From: Betaproteobacteria bacterium
GTDB taxonomy: Bacteria > Pseudomonadota > Gammaproteobacteria > Burkholderiales > SG8-41
NCBI GenBank assembly: GCA_023266245.1
Contig: JAHFRO010000097.1
Span: forward strand, 1-8,346
Direction of reading: 5' to 3'
DNA length: 8,346 nucleotides
Positions 1 to 5,486 of the stretch are shown in pieces (positions within the stretch are counted from its first letter, which is position 1; each line of letters opens with the position of its first letter). The notes beneath the pieces were generated by a model. It saw only the letters and a program-made list of their open reading frames with translations, was not told the origin of the DNA and did no database searches. The position numbers and the translations under genes were made by a program.

Positions 1-149
1 GCGGCATCGTCGTGGTCCCGATCACCGCGCTCGACATCTCGGCGACCGCGATCCGCGACATGCTGCGCGCGGGCAAGACCCCGCGTTATTTGCTCCCCGA
101 AGCGGTTCTCGATTATATTCAGTCGCATCGTTTGTATGGGAGCCTCTAA
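1..149 (+). CDS. nadD: Nicotinate-nucleotide adenylyltransferase, C-terminal end (5' partial)
   Basis: NadD transfers AMP from ATP to nicotinate mononucleotide, giving deamido-NAD in the cytoplasmic NAD pathway. Only the last 48 codons are present, read from base 3 to a TAA at 147-149. They contain ISATAIRDML, which fits the ISSTxIR nucleotide-binding motif of this family, and then RYLLPEAVLDYIQSHRLY, the usual end of NadD. The family normally ends at or just after the LY pair. The last three residues (GSL) and the stop codon lie inside the left terminal repeat of the 139-405 element, so the present C-terminus was probably supplied by an insertion. The downstream gene rsfS is the usual partner of nadD. 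The catalytic N-terminal part is outside the window. Confidence 0.9.
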   Translation, partial: GIVVVPITALDISATAIRDMLRAGKTPRYLLPEAVLDYIQSHRLYGSL

Positions 150-162
150 CATGGCGAAACGC
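139..162 (+). repeat. Left terminal inverted repeat (24 bp)
   Basis: It begins ggagcctctaac and ends gcgaaacgc. It is the exact reverse complement of 382-405. It contains the TAA stop codon of nadD (147-149). Confidence 0.9.
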
Positions 163-168
163 ACGTGC

Positions 169-266
169 GTTGCAGCCAGAATCGGTGATGGCGCGAAGCG
201 AGGTGCAGTCAATATGTCGATATTGGCAAGCCGAGCGACAAAGCCAGCGCCGATTCTGGCTGCAAC
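169..266. repeat. Internal inverted repeat pair (17 bp arms)
   Basis: The arm 169-185 (gttgcagccagaatcgg) is perfectly complementary to 250-266. The 64 bp between them contain a 6-bp stem hairpin (210-215 with 220-225, caatat/atattg). The pairing competes with the nested stems of the parent element, so the element could take two alternative folds. Confidence 0.8.
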
Positions 267-381
267 CCTTAAGGGCTGGCGCGAATTTTGGCCCATGGCT
301 TTGTCGCAAGTCCCTTGCTTAGGAGTACTAAGCGGCGGGCCTTGCTTCGCGCCCTGAGCCAAAATCGTGCCAGCGCATCGC

Positions 382-405
382 GCGTTTCGCCATGTTAGAG
401 GCTCC
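382..405 (-). repeat. Right terminal inverted repeat (24 bp)
   Basis: It is the exact reverse complement of 139-162. It ends ten bases before the rsfS ATG, and a TAG at 406-408 immediately after it closes the rsfS frame upstream, which limits where rsfS can start. Confidence 0.9.
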
Positions 406-406
406 T

Positions 407-411
407 AGGGG
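407..411 (+). promoter_or_regulatory. Ribosome binding site of rsfS (agggg)
   Basis: AGGGG lies only three bases before the ATG at 415, a short spacing. It begins two bases after the terminal repeat of the upstream element, so the element border touches the translation start of rsfS. Confidence 0.45.
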
Positions 412-414
412 TTG

Positions 415-780
415 ATGAGACTGGACAAGCTGGTCAAAGCCACGGTTGCGGCGCTGGAGGACATCAAGGCGCGCGACATCGTGGTGCTCGACGTGAGACG
501 CATGACTGCGCTGTTCGACAAGATCATCATCGCGAGCGCCGACTCGACCCGCCAGGGCAGGGCGCTTTCCAACAACGTCCGGGAAAAACTCAAGGCGCTC
601 GGCGCGCGCATCTACGGCGTGGAGGGAGAGCGGGTGGGCGAATGGATCCTGGTTGACCTCGGCCCGGTGGTCGTTCACATCATGCAGCCCGCCATCCGCA
701 AGTACTACAACCTGGAAGAGCTGTGGTCACTGCCGCACCGCGCGAGGCGCCGCCGCGCAAGCAGCGCCGTCGCCACCTGA
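415..780 (+). CDS. rsfS: Ribosomal silencing factor RsfS
   Basis: RsfS (YbeB, DUF143/Iojap family) binds ribosomal protein uL14 on the 50S subunit and blocks joining with 30S, which lowers translation in starvation or stationary phase. The 121-residue product shows the family core: DIVVLDV (21-27), DKIIIASADSTRQ (35-47), then GVEGE (68-72) and EWILVDLGPVVVHIMQ (76-91), ending in YYNLEELWS. E. coli RsfS stops about there. This protein has 16 more residues, rich in arginine (RARRRR, 109-114). ATG 415 is chosen because the frame is closed by TAG at 406-408; TTG at 412 is the only alternative. It sits between nadD and rlmH, the usual order, with 15 bp to rlmH, so the two are probably co-transcribed. 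Confidence 0.95.
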   Translation: MRLDKLVKATVAALEDIKARDIVVLDVRRMTALFDKIIIASADSTRQGRALSNNVREKLKALGARIYGVEGERVGEWILVDLGPVVVHIMQPAIRKYYNLEELWSLPHRARRRRASSAVAT

Positions 781-795
781 CGGCGGCTGTCCGGC

Positions 796-1260
796 ATGAA
801 ATTCCTCGTGGTGGCGGTCGGTCACCGAACGCCGGCCTGGGTGGACGCCGGCTTCGCCGAATACGCGGGCCGCATGCCGCGCGAGGCGCGCATCGAGCTC
901 GTCGCGCTCAAGCCAGCGCCGCGCGGCGGCGCCGTGAGGCGCGTGCTCGATGCGGAAGGCGAGCGCATCCTCGCCGCGCTCCCGGCGAACTGCGTCAGGG
1001 TCGCGCTCGATGAGCACGGAACGCTCGTCAACACGGCGGAGCTTGCGCAGCGCATCGCGCGCTGGCAGCAGGGCGGCCGCGATGTGGCCTTCATCATCGG
1101 CGGCGCGGACGGGCTCGCCCAGAGCGTGAAACAGGCGGCGGATCTCGTATGGGCGCTCTCGCCGTTGACCCTGCCGCATGGGCTCGCACGCGTGGTGCTC
1201 GCGGAGCAGCTTTATCGCGCGGTTTCGATATTGCACAATCACCCCTATCATAGGGAGTGA
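796..1260 (+). CDS. rlmH: 23S rRNA (pseudouridine1915-N3)-methyltransferase RlmH
   Basis: RlmH is a small SPOUT-class methyltransferase that uses S-adenosylmethionine to methylate pseudouridine 1915 in helix 69 of 23S rRNA, on assembled 70S ribosomes. The product has 154 residues, against 155 in E. coli. It carries the hallmarks of the knotted SAM site: FIIGGADGL (99-107), TLPHGLARVVLAEQLYRA (125-142) and the invariant tail NHPYHRE (148-154). The start at 796 gives the standard N-terminus MKFLVVAVG. It follows rsfS by 15 bp. The last two codons and the TGA stop border a heptamer repeat array whose first unit (1257-1263) contains the stop codon. Confidence 0.97.
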   Translation: MKFLVVAVGHRTPAWVDAGFAEYAGRMPREARIELVALKPAPRGGAVRRVLDAEGERILAALPANCVRVALDEHGTLVNTAELAQRIARWQQGGRDVAFIIGGADGLAQSVKQAADLVWALSPLTLPHGLARVVLAEQLYRAVSILHNHPYHRE

Positions 1261-1288
1261 AAAGTGAAACGTGAAATGTGAAACGTGC

Positions 1289-1314
1289 CCTCTCCCCCGT
1301 GACCGGGGGAGAGG
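1289..1314. repeat. Perfect GC-rich hairpin (11-bp stem, 4-nt loop)
   Basis: cctctcccccg at 1289-1299 pairs fully with 1304-1314 around the loop tgac. It lies 28 bp after the rlmH stop. No T-run follows, so it is not a classical intrinsic terminator, although it could slow polymerase or protect the mRNA 3' end. It resembles the CCCTCTCCC...GGGAGAGGG hairpins scattered in many proteobacterial intergenic regions. Confidence 0.75.
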
Positions 1315-1322
1315 TGCGCCGA

Positions 1323-1359
1323 AACGTGGAGCAGGGATCGGCGCAACGTGGAGCAGGGA
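1323..1359 (+). repeat. Two 15-bp direct repeats, period 22
   Basis: The 15-mer aacgtggagcaggga occurs at 1323-1337 and again at 1345-1359, separated by seven bases. A related inverted copy (ggagcagg read on the other strand) lies near 1576-1585. Confidence 0.8.
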
Positions 1360-1368
1360 CCCGCTTGC

Positions 1369-1559
1369 GGGATGCGACCGTGGAGCCGATCGTGGGCGCG
1401 TCGAGCACATGCCGATCCCCTGCGCGTCTCCGGGGTCAGATCCCCAGAGGGGCCCCTCTTCCGCCCTACGATGCGCCCCGATTCTGGGGATGCGACCGTG
1501 AAGGCGCACGTAAGCACTCGGGCAGTCGCGGCGCTGCATCCCGCTCCGGGGTCGCATCC
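1369..1559. repeat. Dispersed 14-bp repeat gggatgcgaccgtg
   Basis: Direct copies stand at 1369-1382 and 1487-1500. The core ggatgcgacc recurs inverted at 1550-1559 (ggtcgcatcc). Between them are small hairpins with GGGG/CCCC stems, at 1432-1445 (gggg tcagat cccc) and around 1476-1489 (cccc gattct gggg). This looks like a nest of decayed or rearranged repeat units rather than coding sequence. Confidence 0.7.
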
Positions 1560-1649
1560 AAGCACAATACGCTTGGAACCTGCTCCGCCCTCCGCGGGCG
1601 CGGGGTGAGGGGGATCACCTTTCACTTTTCACCTTTCACGCACTAAACA

Positions 1650-2270
1650 ATGAGCGTCGGCGACAAGCGCATCTATCTCGCCTCGCGCAGCCCGCGCCGG
1701 CGCGAACTGCTGAAGCAGATCGGCGTCCCGTTCGAGCTGCTGCTGCTGCGCGAAGACCTGCGGCGCGGCGCGGACGTCGATGAGACGCCGCTGCCGGACG
1801 AGTCGCCCGGGGTGTACGCCCTGCGCATCGCCAGCGCCAAGGTGGCGATGGGTGTGCGCCAGATCGCGCAGCGCGGACTGCCGCAGAAGCCGGTGCTCGC
1901 CGCCGACACCACTATCGTGTTTGACGACCAGGTCATCGGCAAGCCCGAGGACGCCGAGCACGCAGCGCGCATCCTGCGAGCGCTGTCGGGCCGCGAGCAC
2001 CAGGTGCTCGCGGCGGTGGCGATAGGGCTCAGGGATCAGCTCGAGACGCAGATCTCGGTCTCCAGCGTGTGGTTCCGCGAACTGAGCGATGTCGAGATCC
2101 GGCGCTACGTCGCGAGCGGAGAGCCGCTCGACAAGGCCGGCGCCTACGCCATCCAGGGGCGGGCGGGGGCGTTCGTCACGCGGATAGCCGGTAGCTATTC
2201 GGGTATCATGGGGCTGCCGCTCGCTGAAACCGCGGAGCTGCTGCTGCGGTTCGACATCCCCTTGCTGTAA
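1650..2270 (+). CDS. maf: Maf family nucleotide pyrophosphatase (dTTP/UTP type, YhdE-like)
   Basis: Maf proteins hydrolyse nucleoside triphosphates to monophosphates plus pyrophosphate and clear non-canonical nucleotides. The YhdE branch prefers dTTP, UTP and modified uridine nucleotides. The 206-residue product has the N-terminal loop ASRSPRRREL (11-20), the catalytic region AADTTIV (85-90, Asp86), GKPEDAEHA (97-105), and the C-terminal block GAYAIQG (164-170) then GSYSGIMGLPLAET (181-194). The GAYAIQG and GSY features and the rng neighbour favour YhdE over the m7GTP-specific YceF branch. The start at 1650 gives a normal N-terminus, but the upstream bases (cactaaaca) hold no clear Shine-Dalgarno and border the heptamer array. 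maf-rng is a common pair in beta- and gammaproteobacteria; the gap is 17 bp. Confidence 0.94.
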   Translation: MSVGDKRIYLASRSPRRRELLKQIGVPFELLLLREDLRRGADVDETPLPDESPGVYALRIASAKVAMGVRQIAQRGLPQKPVLAADTTIVFDDQVIGKPEDAEHAARILRALSGREHQVLAAVAIGLRDQLETQISVSSVWFRELSDVEIRRYVASGEPLDKAGAYAIQGRAGAFVTRIAGSYSGIMGLPLAETAELLLRFDIPLL

Positions 2271-2287
2271 GAAGCTCTTGGCCCTCC

Positions 2288-3745
2288 ATGGCTGTGACCG
2301 AGGAAATCCTGATCAACGTCACCCCGCAGGAAACGCGCGTCGCCGTGATCGAGCAGGGCGTCACGCAGGAGGTGCACATCGAGCGCGCCTCCGCGCGGGG
2401 CATGGTCGGCAACATCTACATGGGGCGCGTGATCCGCGTGCTGCCGGGCATGCAGTCGGCGTTTATCGACATCGGCGGCGCGCGCGCGGCGTTCCTGCAC
2501 GTGGCCGACATCTGGGAGCACCGCCACGGTGGTGATTCCGCGACGCCGATCGAGAAGCTGCTCGCCGAAGGCCAGAACCTGATGGCGCAGGTGGTGAAGG
2601 ACCCGATCGGCACCAAGGGCGCGCGGCTTTCCACCCAGATCTCGATCGCCGGGCGCTTTCTCGTTTACCTGCCGCAGGAGTCGCACATCGGGATCTCGCA
2701 GCGCATCGATGACGAGGACGAGCGGGCGCACCTGCGCGAGAAGCTGCAGCAGCAGCTGCCGCCGGAGGAGAAAAGCGGCTTCATCATCCGCACCGTGGCG
2801 GAAGCCGCCTCCGACCGCGAGCTCAAGTCCGACGTTGATTACCTGCGGCGGCTGTGGGGGGGCATCCGGGACAAGGCCGCCGCCGCGCCGCTCACGCCGC
2901 TCTACCAGGACCTCAATTTGAGCCTGCGGGTGCTGCGCGACTTCGTACACGAGGAGACGATGCGCATCCTGGTGGATTCGCGCGAAACCTACCAGAAGAT
3001 GCTCGAGTTCGGACAGGACTTTACGCCCAACGTCGCCGAGCGCATCGAGCACTACCACGGCGAGCGGCCGTTGTTCGATCTCTACGGGGTGGAGGACGAG
3101 ATTGAAAAAGCGCTGGCCAGGCGCGTCGAACTCAAGTCCGGCGGCTACCTCATCATCGATCAGACCGAGGCGCTCACCACCATCGACGTCAACACCGGCG
3201 GCTTCGTCGGCGGCCGCAGCTTCGACGACACCATCTTCAAGACCAACCTCGAGGCGGCGCAGGTGATCGCGCGGCAGCTGCGGCTGCGCAATTTGGGGGG
3301 CATCATCATCATTGACTTCATCGACATGGACACCGAGGAGTACAAGAACGCGGTGCTGAACGAGTTCCGCAAGGCGCTCGCGCGCGACCGCACGCGCATG
3401 ACGGTGAACGGCTTCACCCAGCTCGGGCTGGTGGAGATGACCCGCAAGCGCACGCGCGAGTCGCTCGCCCAGGTGCTGTGCCAGCCGTGTCCGATCTGCG
3501 AAGGCCGGGGGCGGCTGAAGACCGCGCAGACGGTGTGCTACCAGGTCCTGCGGGAACTCCTGCGCGAGGCGCGCCAGTTCAACGCGCGCGAGTACCGCAT
3601 CCTCGCATCGCAGCCGGTGATCGACCTGTTCCTCGACGAGGAGTCGCAGTCGCTCGCCATGCTCTCCGATTTCATCGTCAAGCCGGTGTCGCTGCAGGTC
3701 GAGACCGCTTACAACCAGGAGCAGTTCGACATCATCCTCATGTAG
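2288..3745 (+). CDS. rng: Ribonuclease G
   Basis: RNase G is a single-strand-specific endoribonuclease of the RNase E/G family that matures the 5' end of 16S rRNA and degrades some mRNAs. The 485-residue length matches E. coli Rng (489) and lacks the long C-terminal scaffold of RNase E. An S1 RNA-binding domain covers about 35-125 (GNIYMGRVIRVLPGMQSAFIDIG). The 5' sensor/RNase H-like part follows. The DNase I-like catalytic domain has TTIDVNTG (298-304; Asp300, Asn302) and IIIDFIDMD (340-348), the magnesium-binding acidic residues. CPIC (401-404) is the zinc-link motif that joins protomers. The end YNQEQFDIILM is typical of the family. It is 17 bp after maf, so it is likely co-transcribed. 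It converges on yggT. Confidence 0.97.
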   Translation: MAVTEEILINVTPQETRVAVIEQGVTQEVHIERASARGMVGNIYMGRVIRVLPGMQSAFIDIGGARAAFLHVADIWEHRHGGDSATPIEKLLAEGQNLMAQVVKDPIGTKGARLSTQISIAGRFLVYLPQESHIGISQRIDDEDERAHLREKLQQQLPPEEKSGFIIRTVAEAASDRELKSDVDYLRRLWGGIRDKAAAAPLTPLYQDLNLSLRVLRDFVHEETMRILVDSRETYQKMLEFGQDFTPNVAERIEHYHGERPLFDLYGVEDEIEKALARRVELKSGGYLIIDQTEALTTIDVNTGGFVGGRSFDDTIFKTNLEAAQVIARQLRLRNLGGIIIIDFIDMDTEEYKNAVLNEFRKALARDRTRMTVNGFTQLGLVEMTRKRTRESLAQVLCQPCPICEGRGRLKTAQTVCYQVLRELLREARQFNAREYRILASQPVIDLFLDEESQSLAMLSDFIVKPVSLQVETAYNQEQFDIILM

Positions 3746-3752
3746 GGAAGGC

Positions 3753-3840
3753 GTGAGTCGTGAGTGGTGAGTGGTGAGTCAAAATCTCGCGATACGCGAG
3801 GGTCAAGTCGAACATCATCGATTCACGAATCACGATTCAC
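3753..3840. repeat. Inverted heptamer-array element (GTGAGTS / GTGAWTC)
   Basis: Four perfect tandem heptamers (gtgagtc, gtgagtg, gtgagtg, gtgagtc) fill 3753-3780. Three units on the opposite strand (gattcac, gaatcac, gattcac) fill 3820-3840. A hairpin lies between them at 3786-3800. The layout, four units left and three right pointing inward, is the same as at 1257-1639, although the unit differs. It occupies nearly all of the 107 bp between the converging rng and yggT. Confidence 0.8.
3786..3800 (-). terminator. Possible terminator hairpin for yggT
   Basis: ctcgcg ata cgcgag forms a 6-bp stem with a 3-nt loop. On the - strand it lies about 52 bases after the yggT stop and is followed by ATTTTG, a weak T-rich tail. 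On the + strand no T-run follows it, so rng is not obviously served. The short tail makes this uncertain. Confidence 0.3.
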
Positions 3841-3852
3841 GCTTTTCCGATG

Positions 3853-4428
3853 TCAGAACAGGCGCGTCACCGACGTCTCGAGGAACGCAACCGGCAGTAT
3901 CAGCAGCAACTGGCACACCACGATCACGAACAGCGGCGACAGATCCACGTTGCCGATGGAAGGCACCAGCCGCTGGAACACGCGCAGGAAGGGGCGTGTC
4001 ATGCTGTTCAGCAACGGCATCACCGGGCTGTAGGGGTTGATCCAGGACAGCACCGCCTGGATGATGACTGCGACCATCACGATGTAGAGCCCGATCTTCA
4101 GCAGCATCACCGCCGCCATCAGCATCAGCGCCGCGAAGACAAGCCCGGCTTGCGAGCCAAGCTGGTAGTCCTGGATTTGCAGCACGATGAGCAGTTCCAG
4201 GAACTGCGCGAGCCACGCCAGCGCGAGCGTCGCCAGGTCAAGCCCCCACATGCCGGGAATCACGCGCCGCACCGGTCGCACCATGAAATCGGTGAGCGCC
4301 TGCAGGAACTCCGAGAACGGGTTGCGGTACGGCGCGCGCGCCCATTGCAGGTAGAAGCGCAGCAGCAGCGCCACCGTGAACAGCCCGAACACGGTGTTGA
4401 CCAGAAAGATCAGCGCCCCGGACAGCAC
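3853..4428 (-). CDS. yggT: YggT family integral membrane protein
   Basis: This is a small inner-membrane protein of the YggT family (Pfam PF02325), with no established biochemical role; E. coli YggT has been linked to osmotic tolerance. The 191 residues contain hydrophobic segments at about 5-27, 64-84, 95-127 and 163-182. They form an internal duplication: NPFSEFLQAL...RPVRR.IP...DL (36-64) and NPYSPVMPLL...RPFLR.VP...DL (131-163). I chose the GTG at 4428 because a strong GGAGGG stands six bases upstream; a longer frame from 4470 would run back into the repeat block. It follows proC on the same strand 115 bp downstream, as in the Pseudomonas yggS-proC-yggT order. The 8-mer element sits just above its ribosome binding site. 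Confidence 0.9.
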   Translation of the reverse strand: MLSGALIFLVNTVFGLFTVALLLRFYLQWARAPYRNPFSEFLQALTDFMVRPVRRVIPGMWGLDLATLALAWLAQFLELLIVLQIQDYQLGSQAGLVFAALMLMAAVMLLKIGLYIVMVAVIIQAVLSWINPYSPVMPLLNSMTRPFLRVFQRLVPSIGNVDLSPLFVIVVCQLLLILPVAFLETSVTRLF

Positions 4429-4434
4429 GTTTGA

Positions 4435-4440
4435 CCCTCC
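4435..4440 (-). promoter_or_regulatory. Shine-Dalgarno of yggT (GGAGGG)
   Basis: Reading on the - strand, GGAGGG is followed by six bases (tcaaac) and then GTG. This decides the yggT start and is the strongest ribosome binding site in the left three quarters of the window. Confidence 0.8.
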
Positions 4441-4449
4441 AACATCCAC

Positions 4450-4538
4450 CGCAAAGGCGCCAAGGCGCAAAGATTACGCAAAGAGGAACTATTCATAGAT
4501 TTTTCTTTGCGTTCCCTCTGCGTCTTTGCGTCTCTGCG
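4450..4538. repeat. Inverted octamer-array element (CGCARAGR units)
   Basis: Three 8-mers (cgcaaagg, cgccaagg, cgcaaaga) fill 4450-4473. Three on the opposite strand (cctctgcg, tctttgcg, tctctgcg) fill 4515-4538. An inner partial copy (acgcaaagagg) follows the left block and ctttgcgtt precedes the right one, around an AT-rich centre (4491-4506). It fills the gap between the proC stop and the yggT ribosome binding site. In a proC-yggT transcript the blocks could pair imperfectly into a hairpin nine bases above that site. Confidence 0.8.
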
Positions 4539-4543
4539 GTTAA

Positions 4544-5353
4544 TCAGTCTTTCCCGAATTCGTCGCCCAGTTCGCGTGAGCGCTCGGCGGCGGCGCGCAC
4601 CGCGCGCACGATGATCTCCTTCACGCGGTCCGCTTCCATGGACTTGAGCGCGCGCTCGGTGGTGCCGCCCTTGGAGGTGACGCGCCCGCGCAACGTTGCG
4701 GGCGGCTCGCCGGCCTGCGTTGCAAGCTTGACCGCGCCGGCGAAGGTCTCGAGCGCGAGCTTGCGTGCGGCATCCGCGGTGAGTCCCAGCTCCTTCGCTG
4801 CCTGCTCCAGCGCCTCGATGAAGTAGAAGACATAAGCGGGGCCGCTGCCCGAAACCGCGGTGATGGCGTCAAGGTCTTCCTCGCGCTCGAGCCACAGCGT
4901 GGCGCCCACCGCGCCGAGTATCTTCCCGGCGGCGGCGCGATCGGCGGCGCTCACTGCGGACGGCGCGTACATGCCGGAGATGCCGGCAAGCGCGAGCGCC
5001 GGCGTGTTGGGCATCACGCGCACGATGCGCTGATAGCCGAGCCAGCGCGTGAGGTCGGCGAGGCGTATGCCGGCGGCGATGGTGATGACGAGCTGGGTTT
5101 TGAGCAGCGGGCGCAGTTGCTCCGCCAGTTCGCGCATCTGCTGCGGCTTCACCGCCAGCACGATGCAGTCCGCTTTCGCCGCATCCGCGCCCAACGCGGC
5201 AAAGGCCTTCACCTTGAGCTTGTGCTCGAGCTGCTCGCGCGCGGCAGGCGCGATCTCGACCACGCCGATCGCGCTCGCCGGCCAGCCCTGCTTGAGCAGT
5301 CCGCCGATCATGGCACTCGCCATGTTACCGCCGCCGATGAATGTGATTTTCAT
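4544..5353 (-). CDS. proC: Pyrroline-5-carboxylate reductase
   Basis: ProC reduces 1-pyrroline-5-carboxylate to L-proline with NAD(P)H, the last step of proline synthesis, in the cytoplasm. The 269 residues match the usual length (about 270). The N-terminal Rossmann fold begins MKITFIGGGNMASAMIGGL with the dinucleotide-binding glycines at 7-9. VKPQ is at 69-72 and MPNTPA at 114-119. The C-terminal dimerisation and substrate part has AVSGSGPAYVFYFIEAL (166-182) and the family signature TSKGGTTERAL (226-236). The ATG at 5353 gives the canonical start; the frame upstream of it reads through repeat sequence and is not coding. Its Shine-Dalgarno is weak (ggtg or gaaag) and abuts the 8-mer block at 5362. 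yggS lies upstream, yggT downstream. Confidence 0.96.
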   Translation of the reverse strand: MKITFIGGGNMASAMIGGLLKQGWPASAIGVVEIAPAAREQLEHKLKVKAFAALGADAAKADCIVLAVKPQQMRELAEQLRPLLKTQLVITIAAGIRLADLTRWLGYQRIVRVMPNTPALALAGISGMYAPSAVSAADRAAAGKILGAVGATLWLEREEDLDAITAVSGSGPAYVFYFIEALEQAAKELGLTADAARKLALETFAGAVKLATQAGEPPATLRGRVTSKGGTTERALKSMEADRVKEIIVRAVRAAAERSRELGDEFGKD

Positions 5354-5361
5354 TCTTTCAC

Positions 5362-5484
5362 CACAGAGACACAGAGGCACCGAGAGAATCGATTTGATAT
5401 TAACAGAACCGGGGCCGGTTCTTCGTGACGCATCGCCGATACGGCACAGAACACAGGTAAACTCCGTGTCTCTGTGCCTCTGTG
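5362..5484. repeat. Inverted octamer-array element (CACAGAGR units)
   Basis: Three 8-mers (cacagaga, cacagagg, caccgaga) fill 5362-5385. Three on the opposite strand (actccgtg, tctctgtg, cctctgtg) fill 5461-5484. The core holds a clean hairpin at 5405-5422 (agaaccg gggc cggttct). The element spans the gap between yggS and proC, ending two bases from the yggS stop codon and eight bases from the proC start. The unit shares the consensus CRCARAGR with the element at 4450-4538. Confidence 0.8.
5405..5422. repeat. Hairpin with 7-bp stem in the yggS-proC gap
   Basis: agaaccg pairs with cggttct around gggc. On the - strand (the direction of yggS and proC transcription) it is followed by gttaatatcaaatc, which is AT-rich but without a T-run. 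It might attenuate read-through from yggS to proC, but it is not a standard terminator. Confidence 0.5.
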
Positions 5485-5486
5485 GT

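Larger units (their letters stand above)
139..405. mobile_element. MITE-like palindromic element with 24-bp terminal inverted repeats
   Basis: A 267-bp non-coding element fills the gap between nadD and rsfS. Its ends are a perfect 24-bp inverted pair (139-162 and 382-405). Further nested pairs lie inside: 190-203 with 340-353 (13 of 14), 235-246 with 296-307 (12 of 12), and 169-185 with 250-266 (17 of 17, an alternative pairing). There are also small hairpins at 210-225 and 317-333 and a 10-bp palindrome at 266-275. The whole could fold as one large branched hairpin. It has no transposase, so if mobile it would depend on one elsewhere. I see no convincing target duplication; a TA at 135-136 and 406-407 is only a candidate. 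It holds an ORF of 73 codons (136-357) that looks like nothing known. A structured RNA is the alternative to a MITE. Confidence 0.6.
1257..1639. repeat. Composite repeat element bounded by inverted GTGAAAN heptamer arrays
   Basis: The 389-bp gap between rlmH and maf has no convincing gene. At its left edge four heptamers run in tandem: gtgaaaa, gtgaaac, gtgaaat, gtgaaac (1257-1284). At its right edge three run on the other strand: ctttcac, ttttcac, ctttcac (1619-1639), that is gtgaaag/gtgaaaa read in reverse. The core is a mosaic of hairpins and short direct and inverted repeats, listed separately. The four short overlapping ORFs here change frame and composition and match nothing I know. The right array ends ten bases before the maf ATG. 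Confidence 0.75.

Noticed and set aside
136..357. 73-codon ORF inside the nadD-rsfS element
   Set aside because: It starts in the terminal repeat, follows no ribosome binding site, and its sequence is dictated by inverted repeats. The motif GASNMAKR also appears from the opposite strand because of the terminal repeat. I treat it as non-coding.
1289..1314. Rho-independent terminator after rlmH
   Set aside because: The stem is strong but no T-run follows on either strand.
727..1557. 276-codon - strand frame across rlmH and the repeat gap
   Set aside because: It is antisense to rlmH and continues into hairpin-rich repeats; low-complexity, arginine-rich product without motifs.
3753..3780. Tandem repeats as a CRISPR array
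   Set aside because: The units are 7 nt with no spacers, and no cas genes are present. The same holds for the other arrays.
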